Positions 1 through 10,300 of a DNA stretch of 20,000 bases are shown here, piece by piece (within the stretch, counting starts at the first letter, position 1; each line of letters opens with the position of its first letter). The stretch comes from Mesostigma viride (Eukaryota; Streptophyta; Mesostigmatophyceae; Mesostigmatales; Mesostigmataceae). The stretch is from positions 1,136,582 through 1,156,581 of the forward strand of contig RPFO01000692.1 of the NCBI GenBank assembly GCA_009746045.1, given 5' to 3'. The notes under the pieces were generated by a model. It did no database searches. It was not told where the DNA came from and saw only the letters and a program-made list of their open reading frames with translations. Position numbers and translations under genes: made by a program.

Positions 1-15
1 GTTGTTGTTGTTCAG

Positions 16-46
<31 letters not shown>

Positions 47-47
47 G
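1..47. repeat. (GTT)n trinucleotide microsatellite
   Basis: About 15 GTT units with one interruption (ttcagtg near 11-17). It begins at the window edge, so its real length is unknown. Confidence 0.9.
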
Positions 48-870
48 CCCACGCCGCACACGGGCAGCAGAGATGTGGAAAGGCCGAGGGCCATGGCCCA
101 TGACACTAGGGGGGGCAGTGGGAGGGCTGGTGTTTGTGCTAGGCAATTTCCCAGGGCGCCGGATATCCGACGACCGACACTCGACCTAGAGACGGAAACT
201 CGATGATAAAAATTACCGGACCCACTCGAGGATAAAATTACTGGACTGACCGTTCCGGCTACTCGAGTGGATCATCAATGCTCATGTCGTTTGTCGCGAT
301 GCGGTTACTACGGTACCCTTCCTGCAGGAGCCTTTTGCGAAATGCTGACGGGAAAAGCCGCCTTCCAACTAACGGCATCCCGTCCAGTCCACCTGGCAGT
401 CTGGCACCGTTACTGTTTCTAAGAATTGAATTGCCTACACCCCTAGCTCCACGTTTAAGATTGGGGTCCGGCCAATCCAGGGCTCACGATCTTGTAGAAT
501 CTTACTACTATGATTGTATTATAATTAGTTCTAATCAATTATAGTTTTATTCTACTACTAGTAGATGTTAAATCCAGGGTCTCAAGATCTGAAAGCTGGA
601 AATCTTAAACGTGGGACTAGGGGTGTACAGCCCTAGATCATCTTGAAGGCCATGCGGGTTCAAGACGATAATTATCTTCTTTTCCATGAAAGCTATTCCT
701 GACAGCCAGTAATAGTATACGAACCCCCACTAAGCGTCCTCGGGCTCCTTGCTTCATCTTTTGTTCGCCATCTGGTTACAGATGTAACACCCAAGCTGCC
801 AAAATTACCGTAATTGGCACCAATCTTTCTGCCAAGTCTAGGGTTGCCTGCAAGCGACGTTCCGTGTGAA
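48..870. other. 5' flank of the bestrophin gene, no gene recognised
   Basis: No credible coding region. Two related ~28-bp units (gataaaaattaccggac near 204-220 and gataaaattactggac near 231-246) lie side by side, and ccactcgag (222-230) pairs with ctcgagtgg (263-271). The foldback element 436-627 lies in the middle. The promoter and 5' UTR of the bestrophin gene should lie toward 627-870, but I see no clear TATA box. TAA 811-813 closes the frame ahead of ATG 871. Confidence 0.6.
436..627. mobile_element. 192-bp foldback/MITE-like element with 27-bp inverted ends
   Basis: The left arm 436-462 (tacacccctag...taagatt) and right arm 601-627 (aatctta...aggggtgta) are reverse complements with 2 mismatches in 27. 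The interior is A/T-rich and holds smaller dyads (ataattagttctaatcaattat; ctactagtag) and a direct repeat aatccaggg at 474 and 571. There is no coding capacity and no convincing target-site duplication. It is either a MITE or a long imperfect hairpin of other origin. Confidence 0.6.
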
Positions 871-1316
871 ATGGAGGCATTCTGCCCAGCCTGCCCCTTC
901 GCAAGTCACAACTATGTTAGCGTGCCCCGACTCAAATTAAATTGCCGTCTACCCTCTTGTGCCGTCAACAAAGCTGCATTTCGAATCCCACGGTCTCTTT
1001 TTCTGGGTGCGAGCAATGTTTCTGGGCTGGCGAGCAAGAAAGGATGTAGCATCTCCTTGAGAACTCCAGGCGTGATAAGAAAACGATTACGGACGGTAGC
1101 AGTTGTTGAAGACGATCCTCGTCAGGCAGGGGCCGACAAGAAGCCCCTTTCAGAAGAACAGATAACGCAGCGAATGCAACGCACCGTCTTTGACCAGCAG
1201 GCATGGACGAAGCATCGCTCAACCGCACGTTATTTTCGGAACGCCCGAAGCATTTTCGCTTCGCGCGTTCTGCTACCTCTCATCACCCCAATTGTGTGGT
1301 ACGTTCTTGTGTTCTG
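871..1316 (+). CDS. Bestrophin exon 1: transit peptide and TM1
   Basis: Codes residues 1-148 and two bases of W149. Contains the putative plastid-targeting region, a charged linker (VVEDDPRQAGADKKPLSEEQ) and the conserved start of the bestrophin fold through TM1. The donor is tctg|gtgaag at 1316/1317; without splicing, TGA 1318-1320 would stop translation at once. Many codons end in A or T, unlike exons 2-6. The upstream limit of the transcript is not visible. Confidence 0.88.
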
Positions 1317-4300
1317 GTGAAGGCTGCTGGATATTTCTGCGATAAGGTGTGTAAGACTTGATAGAATGCCTGACTACTAGGCATCTACTTTTAAATCCTT
1401 CGCATTGGTGTGAATCGAGCAGCATCTCCACGGCAATTGGACAGGTAAACCGGCTGGCGGCCCATGGAGGAGGCGCCAGCTTACGCCGCCGGTTAGGCTG
1501 ATGGCCAAGCATGTCCAACCGCGTGTTGATTGACACACCAAGTCTCGGTAGCATGGTGTTTGAATGAGAATAACGGTGGGGATGGGTAATCCATATGGCC
1601 CAGACAGAAGCACAGCCGGGAGTACTGGGGATGGGTAATCCACATGGCCCAGACAGAAGCAAAGCCGGGAGTACTGGGCATGGGAAATGGCCCAGACAGA
1701 AGCAAAGCCGGGAGTACAGGGGATGGGTAATCCACATGGCCCAGACAGAAGCAAAGCCCGGAGTACTGGGGATGGGAATTGTGGCAAGTCTTGACGGCGC
1801 CAGATGCACGTACTGGCGGAATATTGTGGTTTTCCATGTTGATGGCGTCGCCATGTTGTGCAATGTCCGCGTATGCGTACCGACTTGAGAACACGCCACC
1901 TGGCGGCACCTGCTCTATCCACATGATTGCTTATCCTCAGCCAACGATATCATTTGCCTATCCTTTACTTATCACCGCATCCTTTACTTATCCCTTACCG
2001 CTGTCATCTTGCACACGCTCGCGGTGCCTCCTTGGTCCACCCATGCCCCGTACCTATGTGCCTGATACAATGTGCTGGCGCCCGCAGGTGTGGCTGCGTG
2101 GCGGCTGCATTCTGCCTGTATGAGGACGGCGTGATTGCGGGCACCTTCCCCGCCTTCTTCACCGACTTTGCGCCCAAAACGCTGGTCCCGCTCTCCCTCT
2201 CCGGCTTCCTGCTCTCCCTCCTGCTCGTCTTCCGCACCAACAACTCCTACGACAGGTGAGCGCTGGTGCTGGTCTTGCGCGCCCACCCACCGCGCGTACG
2301 ACAGGTGAGCGCTGGTGCTGGTATAGCGCGCCCACCCACCGCGCGTACGAGTGTGTGCTGCAGGCGCGTCTCGGCTGCGTGTACAGCATTGCTCCTCGTT
2401 CCTTGACACACACACCCCAAGCAGCAGCACATGCTCCTGGACCAACCAAGCCAAGGGGGGAGGAACAAGGAAGACTTGGGGCGGGCGTGACGGGGGAAGG
2501 TCAACTGGCCCCCTCCCTCCCACACACGCTGCGCTGTTGCTGACCAGGTCTGACCAGGGATGTCCAGGTTTCACGCGGCGCGGCGGCGCATGCCTTGAAG
2601 GGGTCGTGGGGCTCTCAGCCCGCACGCACCTTGATGGCCCTTGCCTGCCCACGTGGTGAGTTGCCCCTGCTCTGCACTTTCTCCGCGTGATTGTCCACAA
2701 ACACGATGCGTCCACAGATGCATGTTTGCGTGCATGTGTGCCACCGTGCCCCCCCTGCAGGTGGCTGGACGCGCGCCGCATGTGGGCCACGCTGGAGAGC
2801 CGCTGCCGCGACCTGATGCGCCAGGGCGGCTGCTGGTTCGGGGACAGCGCGGATCAAGAGCACCTGCTGCAGGAGCTGGGGGGATGGACCATCGCATTCG
2901 CACGCACACTCAAGTGGGTGGTCCATACACGCACATGCCATGATACGGGATGCTGTCGTGGACTTGGCTCTGCTCGCTATGACTACGGCTTCGCAAGTCA
3001 AACCCCGAGTGGGTTGGATGGGGAACCTGTAGGATCCGGTGGTCCATGGGTGCACGCGTGAGGCAAGGGGCGGCGCCACCGCGTGCACGCGGGCGCTTAA
3101 GGGGGGCTGGGTGGGAGGATTAGACAAGGGGCCTTGTTAGGGGGTCACAAGGGTTGCGGTGGGCGCATGGGGATGCAAAAAAAAAGGAACGGCCCAGGGC
3201 GGGGGGCGGTAGGAGAAGCAACCTTAAGAGGGCATACAGACGGGGGGAAGTATGTGGCAAAATGTGCGGAAGAAGTGGTGGGGTGGAGTGGGGTGGGGTG
3301 GGGTGGGGTGGGGTGGGGTGGGGTGGGGTGGGGTGGGGTGGGGTGGGGTGGGGTGGGGTGGGGTGGGGTGGGGTGGGGTGGGGTGGGGTGGGGTGGGGTG
3401 GGGTGGGGTGGGGTGGGGTGGGGTGGGGCGGGGTGGGGTGGGGTGGGGTGGGATGGGGTGGGTGAGCTAGCTGGGCATAGGAGGGTGCGAGAACTGGCGA
3501 ACAAGGTGGGGTTGTGCGCGCGGAGTTCTGAGCTGCAAGTGGCTGGAGCCCTGCATGTCTCGAAGCTTGCATGCGCGTGGGTGGTAGGCTTGCACGTCCA
3601 ATTAGGGAAAGTAAGGATATGGCCAATTCTCATAACTGAATTCTTAACCTTCATAACTTTTTTGTACTGTCGGCTCAACGTGTAACTTTCTCGTTTCTCG
3701 AATCAAATCAACAAAGGGTTTTTTAAGTAAAAATATAATTACAGCATGACATTGACATCATCTCATGGCACCCATTTTCTGGCACAGTGGCAGTGGGTCT
3801 TCTAGTTTGCCGTTATCGCCCTCATGGACTACATAATCAAATGACTTGGTGTCACTGCAGTCACCATGGTAAGTCTACTATGTCGCGATCTTGCAGGACT
3901 TTCGCCATAACCTTCCGAATTCACAGTTACAGGGCATCGGACTTCCTTATGTACTGAATAGTACCACTCTATGATCCAAGTGCAACTACATCCACTGAAT
4001 CAATTGGCTCTACGAAATTCTTATGGGCAGCTTGGGCACGTTGATAGTCCACTCTCCTGCCAACCATGCAGGAATTTGGTGTGTCGACAGACAAGTGGCC
4101 AGTCTTCATCATGTGTGATAGCGTCCTTATACGGCTGGGCTCGCGACTAATCCTTGCATGATGTTTGAACCAGTGCACGGCTGCACTTCTGGTAAGTTGT
4201 ACGCATTGAGACACAATGTGTGAGATCCATGCAACATACTCGATTACATGTGTATGTCCTTTCTCTTCTTCGTCAATACAATTTTCATGCAAAATGTCAA

Positions 4301-7300
4301 ACCCATCCTATGTTTCTGATTTCAGGGGTATCCAAACATGCCAGTAAATTTGGTTTTGTGGCGCTTTGTACCCTCCCTAGTTTTAATGCTCTGTTTCTTG
4401 CTAAATGCTGACTGGAGATGTACATAGTCTCCCCCTTTGTCTTCGACCGCGTCATCTTCATCTTGCATGAGCCTCGTCCACGTCTAGCTCGCCTTGCATG
4501 GCCTTCTGCCTGCACACAAGATGCATAGGCAACGCCGAAACAAGGAAATCAAGACCATGGACGATCATACTTCTAATCAGACCGTCGGCTGGGTGCTGGA
4601 TGCTGGATGAAAGTGACAATAAAACGGTGGCAGATTCCTAAAACATGGCAGATTATAAATCAATGTCGCGCTTGTGATTATGAGCCAATGTCGCGACCAC
4701 CACTGGCGTTCTTAGCATAGGCTGCCCTGGCATAGTCCACCATCCGTACCATCCATGTATACCCTGGCATAGTCCACCCCTATCCTTAGGAGTTTGACGG
4801 TTGACACCGTCCTCAGCTTTCTTTCATTTCATCGCGCTCTTTTTCATCACATTGGACAGATTCACCCGCTAGACAGACGTTGTGTTTATATATTCAACCA
4901 GGACTGTGGGAAACTTTGCGAACCCAAGTATGAAAACCCCTGAAGGCCTGTGTGGCCCTGTCGCCATCGCCCCGCACCTGCCGACCACCGCCAGTGGCTT
5001 TCCTTGTGGTGCCTGTGCTCTCGCGCCCTCTTCCCTTCATCCAACATCCAGCTGTCATGAAAGACGCGACGCGCATTCGCTGTCGCCTTTGGATCGACCA
5101 AAGGACACGCACTTCCCTAGTCTTACGAACCCTAGTCTTACGAAGCAAACTTGAAATAGTTGCTCGTACAGCTTAACGTCCTAGGACCGTAACTCGAGCT
5201 ACGGGTGCTGAAATGTCAGAGTTATCAGTCCAGCAACGGCGTAAAGAACCAAGACTCGTGAATTTTGCGGCACTTCCGCGGCTTCAGTTTTTTCCGTCAC
5301 CCTTGACATCTTGTCGTACAATACTACACTTTTACGCCAATAGAAACTCGCCTCCAATAATATATCTTGATAGAGGCATGCCTCTTATTTAATTTCAAGC
5401 TACCTCTTAATTAATCTCTAAGAAATTGTGAATTTGAGAAACGGAGCCAGATTGTCAACGACTTCATGCAAAGCTTTAACATTCCAAATCTCTCCACTGG
5501 TACTCTCAGTCACCTTTCAGCAATGCCATCATGACCTGGCCCCAACAGCCGCCCTTTCCTTTGTAGTAGCTCTTCTCTCTACCACGCTGTACCTTTTGAT
5601 ATCGCCACGCGCTGCATGCTCAAGTATGGTCACACGCTCCTTCAATGTGTTGCGCTGCGCAGGCGTGAGGGCTGGCTTGTGATGCGCACAGGCGGGCTGT
5701 CTGCCAGGCTACACTGTGTCGGAACATTGCTCTGCCTCTCACTCAAAGCGTCACTCTGCGCGCATGGTGCTGGCCCCCGCGTGTGTGCTGCGGGCGCCAG
5801 GTGGCATCTGCGCTTTGGCGAGGAGGGCGCGCTGGACCAGGGGCTGGAGGACGTGCTGGGACCCGCCGGCATGCGCAAGCTGCTGCTGGCACAGCACAAG
5901 CCCCTCGTGTGCCTCCAGGTGGGTGGCACAGCACAAACCCCGCGTGTGTGCGCAGGTGGGTGGCACAGCACAAGGCATGCGTGTGTGCGCAGGTGGGTGG
6001 CACAGCACAAGCCCCGCGTGTGTGCGCAGGTGGGTGGCACAGCACAAGCCCCGCGTGTGTGCGCAGGTGGGTGGCACAGCACAAGCCCCGCGTGTGTGCG
6101 CAGGTGGGTGGCACAGCACAAGCCCCGCGTGTGTGCGCAGGTGGGTGGCACAGCACAAGCCCCGCGTGTGTGCGCAGGTGGGTGGCACAGCACAAGCCCC
6201 GCGTGTGTGCGCAGGTGGGTGGCACAGCACAAGGCATGCGTGTGTGCTCAGGTGGGTGGCACAGCACAAGGCATGCGTGTGTGCGCAGGTGGGTGGCACA
6301 GCACAAGGCATGCGTGTGTGCTCAGGTGGGTGGCACAGCACAAGGCATGCGTGTGTGCGCAGGTGGGTGGCACAGCACAAGCCCCGCGTGTGTGCGCAGG
6401 TGGGTGGCACAGCACAAGCCCCGCGTGTGTGCGCAGGTGGGTGGCACAGCACAAGCCCTGCGTGTGTGCGCAGGTGGGTGGCACAGCACAAGCCCCGCGT
6501 GTGTGCGCAGGTGGGTGGCACAGCACAAGCCCCGCGTGTGTGCGCAGGTGGGTGGCACAGCACATGCCCCGCGTGTGTGCGCAGGTGGGTGGCACAGCAC
6601 AAGCCCCGCGTGTGTGCGCAGGTGGGTGGCACAGCACAAACCCCGCGTGTGTGCGCAGGTGGGTGGCACAGCACAAGCCCCGCGTGTGTGCGCAGGTGGG
6701 TGGCACAGCACATGCCCCGCGTGTGTGCGCAGGTGGGTGGCACAGCACAAGCCCCGCGTGTGTGCGCAGGTGGGTGGCACAGCACAAGCCCCGCGTGTGT
6801 GCGCAGGTGGGTGGCACAGCACAAGCCCCGCGTGTGTGCGCAGGTGGGTGGCACAGCACAAGGCATGCGTGTGTGCTCAGGTGGGTGGCACAGCACAAGG
6901 CATGCGTGTGTGCGCAGGTGGGTGGCACAGCACAAGGCATGCGTGTGTGCTCAGGTGGGTGGCACAGCACAAGCCCCGCGTGTGTGCGCAGGTGGGTGGC
7001 ACAGCACAAGCCCCGCGTGTGTGCGCAGGTGGGTGGCACAGCACAAGCCCCGCGTGTGTGCGCAGGTGGGTGGCACAGCACAAGCCCCGCGTGTGTGCGC
7101 AGGTGGGTGGCACAGCACAAGCCCCGCGTGTGTGCGCAGGTGGGTGGCACAGCACATGCCCCGCGTGTGTGCGCAGGTGGGTGGCACAGCACAAGGCATG
7201 CGTGTGTGCGCAGGTGGGTGGCACAGCACAAGCCCCGCGTGTGTGCGCAGGTGGGTGGCACAGCACAAGCCCCGCGTGTGTGCGCAGGTGGGTGGCACAG

Positions 7301-10300
7301 CACAAGGCATGCGTGTGTGCTCAGGTGGGTGGCACAGCACAAGGCATGCGTGTGTGCGCAGGTGGGTGGCACAGCACAAGGCATGCGTGTGTGCTCAGGT
7401 GGGTGGCACAGCACAAGGCATGCGTGTGTGCGCAGGTGGGTGGCACAGCACAAGCCCCGCGTGTGTGCGCAGGTGGGTGGCACAGCACAAGCCCCGCGTG
7501 TGTGCGCAGGTGGGTGGCACAGCACAAGCCCCGCGTGTGTGCGCAGGTGGGTGGCACAGCACAAGCCTCGCGTGTGTGCGCAGGTGGGTGGCACAGCACA
7601 AGCCCCGCGTGTGTGCGCAGGTGGGTGGCACAGCACAAGCCCCGCGTGTGTGCGCAGGTGGGTGGCACAGCACAAGCCCCGCGTGTGTGCGCAGGTGGGT
7701 GGCACAGCACAAGCCCCGCGTGTGTGCGCAGGTGGGTGGCACAGCACAAGCCCCGCGTGTGTGCGCAGGTGGGTGGCACAGCACAAGCCTCGCGTGTGTG
7801 CGCAGGTGGGTGGCACAGCACAAGCCCCGCGTGTGTGCGCAGGTGGGTGGCACAGCACAAGCCCCGCGTGTGTGCGCAGGTGGGTGGCACAGCACAAGCC
7901 CCGCGTGTGTGCGCAGGTGGGTGGCACAGCACAAGCCCCGCGTGTGTGCGCAGGTGGGTGGCACAGCACAAGCCCCGCGTGTGTGCGCAGGTGGGTGGCA
8001 CAGCACAAGCCCCGCGTGTGTGCGCAGGTGGGTGGCACAGCACAAGGCATGCGTGTGTGCTCAGGTGGGTGGCACAGCACAAGCCCCTGGCTGCACGCGC
8101 GCGTCTTCTTAATTCTGCTTCTAATCGTTATATATTCTTTATGTGCGTACCCAGTGCCCACGAGACACCGTTTCCTGCCCCGAAGCGCAGCACATGGGAC
8201 GTTGCTCGCTGGTGACTACCTTGCTGCCAACGTGGTGTTGCCAGTCCGTGATGCCGGTGTGCGCGCGCGTACGGGGCAGTGTGTGCTTCCGGTGGCATCG
8301 CGGGGCACCTCTAGCGGGAAGTGGCACTGGCCATTTTTGCTGCTGGAAGTAGGCTAGCCAAGGGGCCACTCTGGCATGCTTTAGGCTCTACCCACCCCTG
8401 CTGATCCATGTGCCCACTGTCACGTCCTGGCGGCGACGGGCTGGTGGCCTTGCAGGAGATTGGGGGCGTCATCCAGCGCGCCAAGCTGGAGTACGCGGAG
8501 AAGGTGCAGATGGACAAGGGCATCACGGTGAGGAGTAATAGAGTAGAATGTGATGATGAGTGATGGACAAGAACCAGACGGTCTGCAGCAAACAGAATGT
8601 GGTGGTGGACAAGAATGTGACGGTCCGCAGCAAACGGAATGTGGTGACGGACAAGAACCGGACGGTCCGTAGAAAAAATAGAACCTCACAGCAGAGCCGC
8701 GGCGACAAAAATGGAACCTGACTGTTAGTACAAGAAGTAGAATGAGGTGAGGAGATATGGACAAGAGCCTGACAGTCGGCGATGAAACTAAGACCTCACC
8801 ATAGGCGCGGTGCTGTGCGCACCTCGTGCCCACGTCGCCGAATACACAAGGGAAGGTGTGCACAAGGATGCGCACCCAGCACCAAACATATGCCCGAGTC
8901 CCAGGGTTGGCGGGCAGCCCACCACGCTGGGATGGCTGGGCCACAAAAGTGTGGTGGTGGGCATCCGCGGGTACATTATTATAACTTTTGGGCCCTCCCC
9001 TACCGCGACCTGCAGCAGTTGGCAGCGGACGATTTGTCAGGGAAGGTGCTAGGGTGGCCGATAGCTGACTGCTGTGCCCTGTGCATAAGGAGCATCTTGG
9101 GAAACCAGGAGGGAAGGTTGGCTTTTAGTGATTTGGGTTTACGCCGGATACACGGTATTACGAGATGGATGGAAACAGCAACATGGGCAGAGTAATGTTA
9201 TGCCGGGTGACGGGTACTTTGCCGTATGATGGTGGAGGGGTTGTTGACGTTCATTGGATATAGACTCATCGATAAGGACAAGCAGGTCACGGGGTCGTCG
9301 ATATCGCCACCGTTGGCACATCCGCATGGCTAACCATCAACAACCGCGCCTAATTCCACCTGTGTCCCGGCAGGCGTTGGAGGACGTGCTGGGTGGCTGC
9401 GAGCGCATCCTTCGGACGCCCATCCCGCTGCCGTACACGCGGCACACCACGCGCTTCCTCATCATCTGGCTGAATGTGCTGCCCATGAGCCTCTGGTTCA
9501 AGATGGGCTGGATGACCCCCGTCATCACCATGATCTTCGCGTTCCTGCTGCTGGGCATCGAGCAGATCGGTGAGGGGGCACTCACTATCACAGTGGTATC
9601 TGGCACCAGCCCCATTTCCGTAAAACCTAAACTCTTTTTCCATGTTTCCTTTTCCAGTGATTCTGTGGCTCACAGCCCAGGTTCTGCCCCCCTGAGCTTG
9701 ATCGTTGCGATTGTTGGTCTAATGGCCCGCGTGTTGCCCTTGTATTGGTTGCTCTTGTCCTCCTTGCCTTTCTGCCTCTTTTGCCTCTTTTGATTGCTAT
9801 CGTCCCGTTTGTTGCCTCAAGTGCATGGCTTTCACATAACAAGCGTTCTTGTGTTCCCGGGGAGTGCTTGACTTGTTCATTCAGTTGCCCCTTTGGAAAC
9901 CAAGCTTGTGACCTGCTGCGTAGTAAGTTTTCAGGTCTGCTCTGGTACACCCATTTTCCCCACCAAATCTACAATCAACCCCATTTCTGGTTAGTACAAC
10001 TGCTTACTCTGTACTGATGTTTGCAGGTCACTGTATATTTGATGAGTTTCAAGCAATACACCATAAACGTGTGAGGCGGGGTCACAGCATATGGTTGGGT
10101 TGCAGGAAGCTTATACTTTGTTGATACGAGGGAGCATCATGTTATTTTAACATATCACTCACAGCAAGATGAAAGCGTGGCTGTCAGGTTGACCGCGCTC
10201 GCCATACAGAGGGTGGGTGAGGGACTGAGGGTACCCGGTGCCTGAGATGGAAGTTGGGAAGGCCACTTGTTTTGAGAACGCTTGATTTCGTGCACAGGTT

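Noticed and set aside
814-870. Bestrophin start at TTG 814
   Set aside because: A nuclear eukaryotic gene is expected to use ATG. ATG 871 is in the same frame with a good context, and TAA 811-813 lies just upstream.
1273-1924. Several overlapping minus-strand frames of 140-210 residues
   Set aside because: They arise from the 49-bp minisatellite and intron 1 and have no family features.
1984-3127. Minus-strand frames of 170-268 residues over exons 2-3
   Set aside because: Shadow frames in G/C-rich sequence opposite a clearly conserved coding strand.
3279-3463. Internal telomeric repeat
   Set aside because: The unit is GTGGG/TGGGG, not the TTTAGGG or TTTTAGGG type known from plants and green algae, and it lies inside an intron.
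3120-3685. Gly/Val/Trp-rich and His/Pro/Thr-rich frames over the pentanucleotide repeat
   Set aside because: Simple-repeat artefacts inside intron 3, with no conserved flanks.
5919-8090. CRISPR array
   Set aside because: The 37-bp units are contiguous with no unique spacers, the context is an intron of a eukaryotic gene, and there are no cas genes.
6248-8161. 637-residue minus-strand frame rich in Cys, His, Thr and Pro
   Set aside because: Antisense translation of the same 37-bp array; it has no unique domain and ends where array units change.
5616-8357. 913-residue open frame (and two similar frames of ~800 residues) on the + strand
   Set aside because: Produced by the 37-bp array, which has no stop in any forward frame. 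The real coding part is exon 4 only (5801-5918).
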